From: Thermosynechococcus vestitus BP-1
GTDB lineage: Bacteria > Cyanobacteriota > Cyanobacteriia > Thermosynechococcales > Thermosynechococcaceae
DNA: 64,000 bases
Assembly: GCF_000011345.1 (NCBI RefSeq)
Contig: NC_004113.1
Coordinates: 2,232,001-2,296,000 of the forward strand
Reading direction: 5' to 3'
Shown here: positions 52,662-61,966 of the stretch, one piece after another
Position numbering within the stretch: the first letter of the stretch is position 1
How the letters are laid out: each line of letters starts with the position of its first letter
The notes under the pieces: generated by a model
Databases searched by the model: none
What the model was told of the DNA's origin: nothing
What the model saw: the letters and a program-made list of their open reading frames with translations, nothing else
Translations under genes and position numbers: made by a program

Positions 52662-53318
52662 CTAACGCACTTCCACAACGGCCTCTAGGGGATAGCGCAC
52701 CTTAGGCAAAGTTGCATACTGGTCATCAGCGGCCCGATAGCCAGCTGCACACACAACTACGGCATGGTAGCCTTGGGCAGGGAGGTCGAGAAGGCGGTCG
52801 TACTCTTGGGGCAAGAACCCCTCCATAGGACAGGTGTCAATTCCAAGCAGCGCCGCCGTCACCATGAACTGCCCCAAGGCAATATAAACTTGGCGGGCTG
52901 ACCATTCATCAACATTGAGAGGATACGGGGGCGAGTGCAAGAAGCCCTTGACCAAATCTCCATACCTTTGCAAGTCTTCCATTGAGGTTTGGCGGACTTC
53001 CGCTTGCCGTGCAAGGTAGCGATCGACGTCGGCAGCATTCAAATGACTTTTAATGGCAAAGACCACTAAGTGAGAGGCATCCACCACCTGCCGTTGATTC
53101 CAAGTGTGCGGCAGCAGGGCTTGGCGCAGTTCTGGGGTTTCAATGACGTAAAACTTCCACGGTTGCAGACCAAAGGAGGAAGGAGCCAGGACTAGGCTTT
53201 GTAGAAGTGTTTGCCACAGATGCGCAGGAATTTTGCGATTGGGATCAAACTTTTTCGTCGCATAGCGCCATTGCAGTTGCTGCAAAATCGTTGTTGCTAA
53301 AACAGGCGTCTCCGTCAT
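52662..53318 (-). CDS. Nitroreductase-family NAD(P)H-dependent flavoprotein
   Basis: The 218-residue protein is an NfsB-like FMN enzyme: LQQLQWRYATKKFDPNRKIP at the N-terminus, LAPSSFGLQPWKFYVIE, and ALLGIDTCPMEGFLPQEYDRLL. These enzymes dimerise and reduce nitro-aromatics, quinones or related compounds with NAD(P)H; the natural substrate is unknown. It is transcribed leftward; its own promoter probably lies in the 53319-53536 spacer. Confidence 0.9.
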   Translation of the reverse strand: MTETPVLATTILQQLQWRYATKKFDPNRKIPAHLWQTLLQSLVLAPSSFGLQPWKFYVIETPELRQALLPHTWNQRQVVDASHLVVFAIKSHLNAADVDRYLARQAEVRQTSMEDLQRYGDLVKGFLHSPPYPLNVDEWSARQVYIALGQFMVTAALLGIDTCPMEGFLPQEYDRLLDLPAQGYHAVVVCAAGYRAADDQYATLPKVRYPLEAVVEVR

Positions 53319-53397
53319 GGGTTACCACCTTTTCCTAAGGGACATCCTCAAGCACAAGCATAGAACAGGCTGAAAACGGCGGCGCTATTAAACAGCC

Positions 53398-53520
53398 ATC
53401 TCTCAAGGGCCCAAAGGGTTGACGGCCTAGGGCGAGGACGTCTGCGATAGGCAACAGCCTCCAACCGTGATGGCTCCTTTGGGCTGCTCGGACACTGCCG
53501 CTCCTTTTCTCTTCTTTTTG
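53398..53520 (+). ncRNA. Possible structured RNA in the nitroreductase-thrS spacer
   Basis: Nested complementary blocks occur: GCCCAAAGG (53409-53417) with CCTTTGGGC (53476-53484), nine perfect pairs; inside it GGTTG (53417-53421) with CAACC (53462-53466); inside that CCTA (53426-53429) with TAGG (53448-53451). A pyrimidine/T-rich run follows at 53491-53519. The strand is uncertain: it could be a plus-strand RNA, or a minus-strand thrS trailer or nitroreductase leader. It matches no riboswitch, SRP or tmRNA signature I know. Confidence 0.3.
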
Positions 53521-53536
53521 GCATCATAACAAGGGG

Positions 53537-55354
53537 CTAACTCCAATCAATGTCACCATGGATGGCAGCCATTGCTGATGTCAGTTTTGCGATGAGGTGC
53601 TCCAGAGCAAAAGTGCCGACATCTCCCGCCGCACGGGTGCGGATACTCACGGTCTCATGTTCAACTTCCTTAGCACCAATGATACCCATTACAGGAATTT
53701 TTTGAGTTTCAGCATTGCGGATTTGTTTACCCAAGCGATCGCCACTGCGATCCACACTGACGCGCACCCCTCGCTCTCGCAGTTGCGCCGCTACCCGTTC
53801 GGCATAGGGACGTTGCTCATCCCCCACAGGCAACAGGCGCACTTGCTCCGGTGCGAGCCAAAAGGGAAAATCCCCTGCATACTCCTCAATGAGAATGCCA
53901 ATGAGCCGCTCCAAGGAGCCAAAGGGGGCACGGTGAATCATCACCGGTCGGCGGCGGGTATTGTCCTCAGCAACATATTCCAAATCGAAGCGCTCAGGCA
54001 AATTGTAGTCTACCTGAACCGTTCCCAACTGCCACTCGCGACCGAGGGCATCCTCAAAGATAAAGTCCAGTTTTGGCCCATAGAAGGCGGCTTCACCAAT
54101 GCCTAAAAAGTGCTCCATACCCAACTGTTCTACGGCTCGCTGAATCGCTGCTTCGGCCTTTGACCACGCCTCATCGGAGCCAATGTATTTATCGGATTTA
54201 GGATCGCGAAAGCTCAAGCGGGCCTTGAATTTATTCAGACGCAGACAGCGGAAGACCGTAAGGATGAGGTCAACGACATTCAAAAACTCGGCATCCAACT
54301 GCTCTGGGGTGACAAAGAGATGGGAGTCATCCACCGTAAAGCCGCGTACCCGTGTCAGACCCCCCAATTCTCCCGATTGCTCATAGCGATAGACAGTGCC
54401 AAATTCCGCCAGCCGCAGCGGTAAGTCGCGATAGGAGCGCAGCTCACTTTTATAGATTTGAATGTGGAAAGGGCAGTTCATCGGCTTGAGGACAAACCCC
54501 TGCTCGTGGGCGGCAGCCTCAGCATCTTCGGCCATCAGAGGGAACATATCCTCTTTGTACTTCTGCCAGTGGCCAGAGGTCTTAAACAAATCCACACGGG
54601 CAATGTGGGGCGTGACCACCGGTAGATATCCCCGCTTCAGTTGCTCTTTTTTGAGAAAGTCCTCAAGGGTGGAGCGGAGCACCGTTCCTCTGGGGGTCCA
54701 TAGGGGCAAACCTGGTCCAACGGGATCGGCAAAGATAAACAGGCCTAGTTCTTTACCCACCTTGCGGTGATCGCGGCGGAGCGCTTCTTCTTTGCGACGT
54801 TTATACTCCGCCAGTTGTTCGGGGGTTTCCCATGCGGTGCCGTAGATGCGCTGAAGTTGGGCTTTGGTTTCATCACCTCGCCAGTAGGCACCGGCAACAC
54901 TTTCAAGGGCGATCGCCTTGGGATCAATCTCGCCCGTATTTTCAACGTGGGGCCCTGCACAGAGATCCCACCACTCATCCCCCAAGTGGTAAATCGTAAT
55001 TGGTTCTTCGAGGTCTTGGAGAATTTCTAGCTTGTAGGGTTCCCCCAGTGCGCGGATGCGACGCTCGGCTTCCTCACGGGTTACTTCCTCACGGATCACC
55101 GGCAGCTTGCGCTTAATGATCTTGACCATCTCCTTCTCAATGAGCCTGAGGTCTTTTTCACTGAAGGGCTCTGGGTGGTCAAAATCGTAGTAAAACCCGT
55201 TTTCAATCCAAGGGCCAATCGTCACTTGAGCCTTGGGAAACAGCTTCTGCACGGCCATTGCCAAAATATGGGAGGTGGTGTGGCGAATACGCTTTAGCCG
55301 CTCTGACTCACTGGTTTTGGGGAGGTGAATAGGGGCAGCAGCAGATTCTGGCAT
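53537..55354 (-). CDS. thrS: Threonyl-tRNA synthetase
   Basis: From ATG 55354 the product has 605 residues. It lacks the N-terminal TGS domain of the 640-residue E. coli type and starts directly before the editing domain, whose motifs IRHTTSHILA (HxxxH) and DLCAGPHVENT (C..xH) are intact. The catalytic core is class II, with FVLKPMNCPFHIQIY and RVRGFTVDDSHLF, followed by an anticodon-binding domain (VRLLPVGDEQRPYAERVAAQL). ThrS of this shorter form is common in cyanobacteria. An in-frame start at 55423 would add only non-family residues. No strong ribosome-binding site precedes the ATG. Confidence 0.95.
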   Translation of the reverse strand: MPESAAAPIHLPKTSESERLKRIRHTTSHILAMAVQKLFPKAQVTIGPWIENGFYYDFDHPEPFSEKDLRLIEKEMVKIIKRKLPVIREEVTREEAERRIRALGEPYKLEILQDLEEPITIYHLGDEWWDLCAGPHVENTGEIDPKAIALESVAGAYWRGDETKAQLQRIYGTAWETPEQLAEYKRRKEEALRRDHRKVGKELGLFIFADPVGPGLPLWTPRGTVLRSTLEDFLKKEQLKRGYLPVVTPHIARVDLFKTSGHWQKYKEDMFPLMAEDAEAAAHEQGFVLKPMNCPFHIQIYKSELRSYRDLPLRLAEFGTVYRYEQSGELGGLTRVRGFTVDDSHLFVTPEQLDAEFLNVVDLILTVFRCLRLNKFKARLSFRDPKSDKYIGSDEAWSKAEAAIQRAVEQLGMEHFLGIGEAAFYGPKLDFIFEDALGREWQLGTVQVDYNLPERFDLEYVAEDNTRRRPVMIHRAPFGSLERLIGILIEEYAGDFPFWLAPEQVRLLPVGDEQRPYAERVAAQLRERGVRVSVDRSGDRLGKQIRNAETQKIPVMGIIGAKEVEHETVSIRTRAAGDVGTFALEHLIAKLTSAMAAIHGDIDWS

Positions 55355-55593
55355 AGGGGGTGATCTATTTAACAAATCTTGAATGAGGGTGAGACTTCTA
55401 TTGTGACATTGTGCTGCCCTCAAGGGAGGCGATTGGCAGCGAATTTTTTCGGGGCGGGCGGGGGGCGATCGCCGGTGGTCAACTGGAAAAGACAGGGCTA
55501 TGCTAAGGTTGAAATCACGTGGTGATCATGCCACTGCCGCCCTCTATTCACCATATCTTGTATAGAAATCTCGCGTAGGAATGGAGTGTTTCC

Positions 55594-56298
55594 GTGAGTA
55601 GCCGTAAAGTCGTTGTCATTGATGACAGTAAAGTCATCCGGATGCGCGTCCGTGAAATGTTGCCAGAGGGCGACTATGAGATTCTGGAGGCCAAGGATGG
55701 GCGTGAGGGCTTGCAACTGATTGAGCAGTCTGATCCCACCCTGATCATGCTGGATTTTCTGCTGCCGAAGGTGAGCGGCTGGGAAGTCTATCAAGAATTG
55801 GAGAAAAATGACCTCCTAGGGGCGATTCCCTTAGTGATTATGTCGGGGCGCAAGGAAGAGGTCACGGAGAAGCTCCAGGAGCCCTTTGAGTGGTTTGAGT
55901 TCATTGAGAAGCCCTTTGAAAAAGAACAACTGGAAGCAGCGATTCAAGAGGCCTTTCGCAAAGCCCGTAAGCCCAGACCCGTCAAAGCGGCAGCACCTGC
56001 TGAAGGGGCTGCTCCAGTCGCCGTGGATCTCACCCCTGTCTATGACAAATTGGCCGCCCTTGAAGGCGCCATTCAAACCTTGCAGGCACACTCTGTCAAT
56101 CCCCATGACTTTGCTCAACTCCAAGCAACGGTTGCTCAACTGCAACAGCAACCGGCGGCAACAGGCAGTGGCGGGGAGGAAAATCGCCTCGCCGCTTTGG
56201 AAGCTGAAAACCAGCGGTTACACCAGGAGGTGGAGCAACTGAAGCGAGCTGTTCACCAAATTGTGACGGCATTGCGGCGGTTGCAGGGGGGACACTAA
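55594..56298 (+). CDS. CheY-like response regulator with C-terminal coiled coil
   Basis: The 234-residue protein starts at GTG 55594, supported by AGGAATGGAG upstream. Residues 5-125 are a receiver domain with the acidic pair VVIDDSK, phospho-acceptor Asp in LIMLDFLLPKVSG, the Ser in LVIMSGR and the Lys in EKPFEK. An Ala/Pro-rich linker and a Gln/Leu-rich coiled coil (about 190-230) follow instead of a DNA-binding domain. It probably signals by protein contact, perhaps in motility or membrane signalling. No histidine kinase lies nearby. Confidence 0.88.
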   Translation: MSSRKVVVIDDSKVIRMRVREMLPEGDYEILEAKDGREGLQLIEQSDPTLIMLDFLLPKVSGWEVYQELEKNDLLGAIPLVIMSGRKEEVTEKLQEPFEWFEFIEKPFEKEQLEAAIQEAFRKARKPRPVKAAAPAEGAAPVAVDLTPVYDKLAALEGAIQTLQAHSVNPHDFAQLQATVAQLQQQPAATGSGGEENRLAALEAENQRLHQEVEQLKRAVHQIVTALRRLQGGH

Positions 56299-56907
56299 CT
56301 ACTGCCACTCAATCTCGCGGCGGCCAGCGAGGGCACGGGCAAGGGTCATTTCATCGGCATAGTCGAGATCACCACCCACGGGTAGGCCAAAGGCAATGCG
56401 GGTTACTTTGACAAAGGGACGCAGCAGCTGTCCCACATAGAGCGTGGTGGTTTCCCCTTCGATACTGGGGTTGATGGCCAGGATCACTTCTTCCACCTGC
56501 GGTTGGCTGGCGCGCTGAATGAGCGGTTGAATGTGCAGGTGTTCGGGAGTAATGCCCTCTAGGGGTGAAATGAGTCCGCCCAAAACATGGTACTTGCCGT
56601 GGTACTCGCGGGTTTTTTCAATGGCAATGACATCGCGGGAATCCGCAACCACGCAAATCGTGTGATTGTCTCGCTGGGGCGAGGCACAGATTTCACACAC
56701 CGGCTCTGCAGAGAGATGAAAACACACTGAACAAAGTCCCACCTGCTGTTTGGCCTCAAGAAGAGCCTGAGCTAGGGCTTGGATATCCGCTTCAGGACGT
56801 TTGATGAGGTGGAGAGCGAGCCGTTGGGCAGTCTTTGGGCCAATCCCCGGCAAGCGCTGCAACTGCTCAATGAGGCGAGCAAGGGGACGGGTATAAACAC
56901 TACTCAT
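56299..56907 (-). CDS. recR: Recombination protein RecR
   Basis: RecR works with RecO/RecF to load RecA at gaps. From ATG 56907 the 202-residue protein has the helix-hairpin-helix [20 protein letters not shown], a zinc finger with [16 protein letters not shown], and a Toprim domain ([16 protein letters not shown] ... [13 protein letters not shown]). An upstream in-frame start (56937) lies inside prfC and is rejected. It begins eight bases after the prfC stop, so the two genes form an operon. It is tail-to-tail with the response regulator. Confidence 0.95.
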   Translation of the reverse strand: MSSVYTRPLARLIEQLQRLPGIGPKTAQRLALHLIKRPEADIQALAQALLEAKQQVGLCSVCFHLSAEPVCEICASPQRDNHTICVVADSRDVIAIEKTREYHGKYHVLGGLISPLEGITPEHLHIQPLIQRASQPQVEEVILAINPSIEGETTTLYVGQLLRPFVKVTRIAFGLPVGGDLDYADEMTLARALAGRREIEWQ

Positions 56908-56914
56908 GGGGCAG

Positions 56915-58540
56915 CTAGGCAGGCACCGCAGCGGCAAGGGGGGCGATCGCGCTCAGGCGTAGTTTTGGATGATCTGCCATTGTTTGTTGCAGATTCCACT
57001 CGTTCTTAAACAGTAGAACTGGCCGTCCCCAACTGTCCTTGACGGTAGCGGCATTAAAAATGCGGCCAACCGCTTCAAGGGCTTCCCAACCATCGAGGAC
57101 CCAACGCGCAACGGTGTAGGGCAGGGGGTCAAGGCGGGTCTCGACACCGTATTCATGCAGCAGGCGAAACTGCACCACTTCAAATTGCAGTTGCCCAACA
57201 GCGGCAAGGATGGGTTCTCGTTTCGATTCGTCAGTGGAGTACATAATTTGCACCGCGCCCTCTTCCCGCAGTTCATTCACCCCTTTTTGGAAGGATTTGA
57301 ACTTGGAGGGATTGGGGTTGCGCAGGTAGGCAAAGAGTTCTGGCGAGAAGCAGGGAATGCCCTCATACTCCAATTTCGAGCCGACATACAGGGTGTCGCC
57401 AATGGCAAACATCCCCGGATTATTGAGGCCAATCACATCGCCAGCATAGGCCGTTTCCAGGGATTCGCGACCTTGGGCAAAGAGTTTTTGGGGGCGGGAG
57501 AGGCGGATCGTTTTGCCGGTGCGGGCATGGCTTACGGTCATGTCTTTCTCAAATTTGCCGCTACAGACCCGCACAAAGGCCACGCGATCGCGATGTTTCG
57601 GATCCATATTGGCCTGCAGCTTAAACACAAAGCCCGTGAACTGCTCTTGGGTGGGATCAATGGGTCCGCGATCGCTCTTATAGGCCATCGGCGGCAGCGC
57701 ATAGGTCAAAAAGTGCTCCAGAAACAGACGCACACCAAAGTTGGTCATGGCACTGCCAAAAAAGATGGGGGTCATTTTCCCCTGATGCACCAAATTGAGG
57801 TCGAGCTTGGCACCGACGCCCTCGAGGAGTTCCAGTTCGTCTTTGAGTTGGTTGTATTCCAGCCGATAGGGCTCGATGTAGGGGTCAATGGCGGGATCCC
57901 CAAGGGCAATGACCGTTTCCGCTGCAGCACGGCTACCGTGGGTCGTGCGCTCAAAAAAGTGAAAATTCTGCCGCAGGCGATCGTACACCCCCCGAAAGCG
58001 ATCGCCCATTCCCAACGGCCAGTTCACCGGATAGGGAATCAGCCCCAGCTCCTGTTCAATTTCGTCAATGAGTTCCAGCGGCTCGCGCCCCGGTCGATCC
58101 AGCTTGTTGATGAAGGTAAAAATCGGTAAGCCCCGCAGCTGGCACACTTGAAAGAGCTTGCGGGTTTGGGGCTCTAGACCCTTCGCAGCGTCCACGAGCA
58201 TCACTGCATTATCAGCCGCCGCAAGGGTGCGATAGGTATCTTCACTGAAGTCCTGGTGACCGGGGGTATCTAGGAGGTTAATCTGATAGCCTTGATATTC
58301 AAACTGCAGAACCGTGGAGGTAATCGAAATGCCCCGCTGTTGCTCCATAGCCATCCAGTCGGAGGTAGCTTGTCGCTGAGCTCGCCGTGCTTTGACGGCT
58401 CCCGCCTCGTGAATGGCGCCACCGTAGAGCAGTAACTTTTCTGTGAGCGTCGTTTTCCCGGCATCGGGGTGGGAAATAATGGCAAAATTACGACGTCGTT
58501 TCACCTCTTGGGTGATTTCATGGTGCAAGTCACTGGTCAT
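56915..58540 (-). CDS. prfC: Peptide chain release factor 3
   Basis: RF3 is a translational GTPase that recycles RF1/RF2 after termination. From ATG 58540 the product has 541 residues, with G1 [20 protein letters not shown], switch [15 protein letters not shown]3 [16 protein letters not shown] and G4 [12 protein letters not shown]. The C-terminal part ([22 protein letters not shown]) is typical of RF3 rather than EF-G. A start at 58591 would overlap the divergent galE start and is not supported. It is the first gene of prfC-recR. Confidence 0.95.
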   Translation of the reverse strand: MTSDLHHEITQEVKRRRNFAIISHPDAGKTTLTEKLLLYGGAIHEAGAVKARRAQRQATSDWMAMEQQRGISITSTVLQFEYQGYQINLLDTPGHQDFSEDTYRTLAAADNAVMLVDAAKGLEPQTRKLFQVCQLRGLPIFTFINKLDRPGREPLELIDEIEQELGLIPYPVNWPLGMGDRFRGVYDRLRQNFHFFERTTHGSRAAAETVIALGDPAIDPYIEPYRLEYNQLKDELELLEGVGAKLDLNLVHQGKMTPIFFGSAMTNFGVRLFLEHFLTYALPPMAYKSDRGPIDPTQEQFTGFVFKLQANMDPKHRDRVAFVRVCSGKFEKDMTVSHARTGKTIRLSRPQKLFAQGRESLETAYAGDVIGLNNPGMFAIGDTLYVGSKLEYEGIPCFSPELFAYLRNPNPSKFKSFQKGVNELREEGAVQIMYSTDESKREPILAAVGQLQFEVVQFRLLHEYGVETRLDPLPYTVARWVLDGWEALEAVGRIFNAATVKDSWGRPVLLFKNEWNLQQTMADHPKLRLSAIAPLAAAVPA

Positions 58541-58584
58541 GGCAAAATCGGTAGCGATTCTTCTAGTGTAACAGATAGGCTTTG

Positions 58585-59616
58585 ATGACAATCAATAATG
58601 ATAATAATTTGCCGCTGATTCTGGTTACAGGGGGCGCGGGCTATATCGGTAGTCATACCGTTTTGGCACTACAGCAGGCCGGCTTTCAAGTGCTTATTTT
58701 AGATACGCTGGAGCGGGGACACCGCGACTTGGTGGAGTCGGTGCTCAAAACAGAGCTCATTGTTGGTGATATTGGCGATCGCCCCCTCTTAGACTGGCTT
58801 TTTCAAACCTATCCTGTGACGGCAGTGATGCATTTTGCTGCCTATATTGAGGTGGGCGAGTCTATCCACTCTCCCGATCGCTTTTATCAAAATAATGTCC
58901 ATGGAGCCCTGACCCTGTTACAGGCAATGGTGGCGGCCAAGATTCCCTATTTTATCTTTTCTTCCACAGCCGCTGTCTATGGCGTGCCCCCAGAGATACC
59001 GATTAGCGAAACCTGTCCCTGTGCCCCCATTAATCCCTATGGTCGCTCTAAGTGGATGGTGGAGCAAATGGTTGCCGATATGGGCACTGCCTACGGCCTC
59101 AAGTCAGTGATTTTCCGTTATTTCAATGCAGCGGGTGCCGATCCGCACTCTCGTCTGGGGGAAGATCACCGTCCAGAAACCCACCTGATTCCACTGGTGT
59201 TGCAGGCAGCCATGGGACGACGCCCCCACATTGCCATTTATGGCACAGACTATCCCACCCCCGATGGCACCTGCATTCGTGACTACATTCATGTAGTGGA
59301 CTTAGCTCAAGCCCATGTGCGGGGCTTAAAGTACCTCTTGAGCGGCGGCAACTCGCAAATTTTTAACTTGGGGAATGCCCAAGGGTTTTCAGTGCGGCAA
59401 ATTATTGAAACAGCTCAGCGGGTCACAGGTTGTTCGATTCCAGTCATTGAGGGCGATCGCCGGGCAGGAGACCCCGCCATCCTCGTTGCCAATAGCGATC
59501 GCGCCCGTTGTCTCTTAGGCTGGCAGCCCCAGTACCCCGACATTGAGCAGATCATTCACCACGCTTGGCAATGGCACCAGCGTCGCCACCGAGGCAATCA
59601 CATTATAATGTCATAG
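58585..59616 (+). CDS. galE: UDP-glucose 4-epimerase
   Basis: GalE interconverts UDP-glucose and UDP-galactose (or the N-acetyl forms) for polysaccharide and galactolipid synthesis. The 343-residue SDR has [30 protein letters not shown] (catalytic Ser/Thr), the YxxxK motif in [12 protein letters not shown], and [17 protein letters not shown] near the sugar site. It is divergent from prfC with only 44 bases between the two starts. Its tail is His-rich ([15 protein letters not shown]). Confidence 0.94.
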   Translation: MTINNDNNLPLILVTGGAGYIGSHTVLALQQAGFQVLILDTLERGHRDLVESVLKTELIVGDIGDRPLLDWLFQTYPVTAVMHFAAYIEVGESIHSPDRFYQNNVHGALTLLQAMVAAKIPYFIFSSTAAVYGVPPEIPISETCPCAPINPYGRSKWMVEQMVADMGTAYGLKSVIFRYFNAAGADPHSRLGEDHRPETHLIPLVLQAAMGRRPHIAIYGTDYPTPDGTCIRDYIHVVDLAQAHVRGLKYLLSGGNSQIFNLGNAQGFSVRQIIETAQRVTGCSIPVIEGDRRAGDPAILVANSDRARCLLGWQPQYPDIEQIIHHAWQWHQRRHRGNHIIMS

Positions 59617-59652
59617 ACGCTTACACAAATCAAAAAATCTTAAAAAATTCCC

Positions 59653-59934
59653 ATGGCCTCGGCTCTCATCCGCCACGGCAAGCATCGCCTTGCCCGCAAT
59701 TATCACCAAGCCTTGAATGCGATCACTGCCTACAACACTGAGATTGAGAAGTGCTGGTTTCAGGAAATTGCTCAACTGCCGCAAAATAACCCTCATGCCC
59801 TTTTTCGGGACATCTACTTTCAGGTCGTTGGCCTATTTGCGGTGGGGCGCTATGCAGAAGCCCTAATCTTGGCCATGGGTTTGTACGAAAATTTATTGCG
59901 ATACTTTGTTCAAGAAAAGGTTGGTCTTAGCTAA
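59653..59934 (+). CDS. Short unrecognised protein, probably a 5'-truncated gene fragment
   Basis: The 93-residue frame has no ribosome-binding site. It starts mid-fold (ALIRHGKHRLARNYHQALNAI) and consists of TPR-like helices ending VGRYAEALILAMGLYENLLRYFVQ. The last part faintly recalls the C-terminal helical region of some CARF-type CRISPR-accessory proteins, but this is too weak to name. No repeats or cas genes are nearby. It is convergent with a second fragment at 59927-60112, overlapping by eight bases. Both are probably leftovers of deleted genes. Confidence 0.4.
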   Translation: MASALIRHGKHRLARNYHQALNAITAYNTEIEKCWFQEIAQLPQNNPHALFRDIYFQVVGLFAVGRYAEALILAMGLYENLLRYFVQEKVGLS

Positions 59935-60112
59935 TATCTGAGTTGGGAAACGTATTTCTCAAGAGGGTTTCAAGGACATTTTGCACATGTTTCTCTCTGA
60001 AATCGCTGCCAAGCTGTGAATGGGCGCTACTGTAGAAATTGCGGCATAGATCAAGAATTTTCTCTAGCTCTAGGGATTCTTCCTGGGGGCGATCTAAACC
60101 AACGTTGTTGTA
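59927..60112 (-). pseudogene. 5'-truncated gene remnant on the minus strand
   Basis: An open frame without a start codon encodes about 61 residues with good protein character: LDRPQEESLELEKILDLC, FYSSAHSQLGSDFREKHVQN, VLETLLRNTFPNSDIS, then TAA at 59929-59927. Upstream it runs into a stop at once (60113-60115). Further minus-strand pieces up to about 60200 may belong to the same lost gene. Family not recognised. Confidence 0.4.
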
Positions 60113-60566
60113 TTACTTGGGGCGATCGCCCTTTGGAGTTGCTGACTCAGTAGAGCTTGCTGATTCTCACGAATGGAAAACCAAGCCGCACTTAGACTTC
60201 CCACTTAGACTCATTGAGAGGCCTCCCGTAGCTACAGGCATTTTGCCATAGGCAACGCCGACCGCCGCGCAGCCCAAGCCAAATAAAACTGCCAGATCAG
60301 CCCACAGGCATTTGGTCAAGTCCCCTAGGAGGGGGAAAACTTTTTCTTGTAGTATAGGTTAAATAGACAATTTTTGGTTAAATCATCATAGGTCTGCACC
60401 TAGGAGGAAGATATCAACCATAAGTTATGATTAATTCACGCCATTAAAGACTTGAAGGAAAAAGCCCACCCCGAAAGGCAGGCTGACCCATTCCATGAAT
60501 TTTTTGTTCTCTCTAGCGGCGCAAGGGCTGCTGAAGAACCGATATGCCTAAGAGCGCAACAACAAC
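60113..60566. other. Intergenic region with decayed coding pieces
   Basis: No intact gene is seen. The first 150 bases hold HIP1 sites and scraps of the fragment described at 59927. The stretch 60330-60480 is AT-rich. The segment CCCACC-CCGAAAGGCAGGCTGACC near 60466-60490 could fold weakly but has no T-run. Confidence 0.4.
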
Positions 60567-60776
60567 CTAGAGGCTATTCAAAAAGCCAATCAGACCGTGA
60601 CCGGTAATCACTTCCAACGCTAATAGGGAGATAAACCCAATCATGGCCAGCCGACCATTAAAGAGTTCTGCGTAGGGAGTAAAGCCAGCTTGCGGCTCAC
60701 TCATCACGTACATTTTGGGTTCGATGGCAAAGTTGTTCATTTTGCCTTGATCATCAATAATGCTGCCACTTTTCAT
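60567..60776 (-). CDS. High-light-inducible protein (one-helix Chl-binding Hlip)
   Basis: The 69-residue protein has the chlorophyll a/b-binding motif [20 protein letters not shown], with the conserved Glu, Asn and Arg, within a single transmembrane helix. Hlips bind chlorophyll and carotenoid, protect photosystem assembly intermediates and are induced by high light or other stress. ATG 60776 has AAAGGGG upstream. An internal start at 60740 ([10 protein letters not shown]) would leave the helix intact. The leader is AT-rich with a possible -10 TATATT; no clear HLR1 element was found. Confidence 0.92.
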   Translation of the reverse strand: MKSGSIIDDQGKMNNFAIEPKMYVMSEPQAGFTPYAELFNGRLAMIGFISLLALEVITGHGLIGFLNSL

Positions 60777-60962
60777 TTTGATACCCCTTTTGTTACGAAT
60801 TATTTCTTGTTCTTAATATAAGTTAACACTTCTACGGGGGAATGGCAAGGGCTAACGGATTTTCTTAAGATTTGCAGTCTCTTCAGTTGTGCTTGGCTGT
60901 CAAAGCGCCGTTTCAACACGCCAGTGTGCTAAAGATTGGGATGGGAATCGCCCCTGGTATTC

Positions 60963-61943
60963 ATGAGCCGCTTCTTTTTCCCCGGTTTTCACCGCTCCAA
61001 ACGCCAATTACCTCCAGATCACTCGGGCGTCGCCAAGTTTTTGTTGCAACCGCCGCAGTGGTTACGTCTGGCTCTGCGCCTGCGGGGCTCCGTCATTCCT
61101 GCCATTCTTTCGGAAGTGCTCTTTTGCGGTGTCTTTGGCATCTTGGTGACGGCGATCGATCTTTACGTGATCAATCTCCACTGGCCAGTTCTGGGCAGTC
61201 TTATTCCGCCGATTGTGCTGGGGTTGCTCCTGGTCTTTCGCACCAACACTGCCTATGAGCGCTTCTGGGAAGGCCGCCGCCAATGGGGCAACATTGTTAA
61301 TAGTTCCCGCAGCCTAACCCGCTTGATGTGGACCGCAATTGACGAAAATAGTCCCGAGGATCGCCAAGCTAAAATTGATGCTGTTCATTTAGTGGGGATA
61401 TTTGCGATCGCCACCAAGCAACACCTGCGGGGGGAGCCCTTTGCCGAACTGGAACCCCTGCTCAAGCCCCACCAATACAAAGAACTGCAAACCGTACAAA
61501 ATGTCCCCCTGCGCATTGCCCTTTGGCTTGAGGACTATCTGCACCACCAACACCGCCGAGGGCACCTGTCCTTATACCAACTCACCTACATGGATGAACT
61601 CCTGGTGCAGCTGGTGGATGCGATGGGTGCCTGTGAGCGCATTCTAAAAACGCCAATGCCCCTTGCCTACGCCATTCACCTCAAGCAGTTACTATTTCTC
61701 TATTGCTTACTGCTGCCCTTTCAACTGGTGGATAACCTGGTGTGGTGGACGGGTCCAATGGTGGGACTCATTGCCTTTACCCTCTTTGGTGTCGAAGAAA
61801 TCGGCATCGAAATTGAAAATCCCTTTGGCCGTGACCTCAATGATCTGCCCTTGGATGCCATTTGCCTAACCATGCAGCAAAATATCAATGACTTGATTAG
61901 TGCGCCGACTCATCGCCATCGCTCGGCCCAGCCCTTTTCCTAA
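60963..61943 (+). CDS. Bestrophin-family chloride channel-like membrane protein
   Basis: From ATG 60963 the 326-residue protein has RSKRQLPPDHSGVAKFLLQP, then hydrophobic helices and IPPIVLGLLLVFRTNTAYERFWEGRRQWGNIVNSSR, the bestrophin/UPF0187 core. A late QLLFLYCLLLPFQLVDNLVWW and FGVEEIGIEIENPFG complete the family pattern. Bacterial bestrophins are pentameric ion channels. Thylakoid relatives adjust proton motive force or bicarbonate supply, but the ion here is unknown. The P-type ATPase gene starts 23 bases downstream, so they may be co-expressed. Confidence 0.9.
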   Translation: MSRFFFPGFHRSKRQLPPDHSGVAKFLLQPPQWLRLALRLRGSVIPAILSEVLFCGVFGILVTAIDLYVINLHWPVLGSLIPPIVLGLLLVFRTNTAYERFWEGRRQWGNIVNSSRSLTRLMWTAIDENSPEDRQAKIDAVHLVGIFAIATKQHLRGEPFAELEPLLKPHQYKELQTVQNVPLRIALWLEDYLHHQHRRGHLSLYQLTYMDELLVQLVDAMGACERILKTPMPLAYAIHLKQLLFLYCLLLPFQLVDNLVWWTGPMVGLIAFTLFGVEEIGIEIENPFGRDLNDLPLDAICLTMQQNINDLISAPTHRHRSAQPFS

Positions 61944-61966
61944 GGAGTTCCTAGGGGTAATTGACC

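Noticed and set aside
59653-60566. CRISPR-associated locus near the TPR-like fragment
   Set aside because: No direct repeats, spacers or cas genes are visible; similarity of the fragment to CARF-type proteins is too weak.
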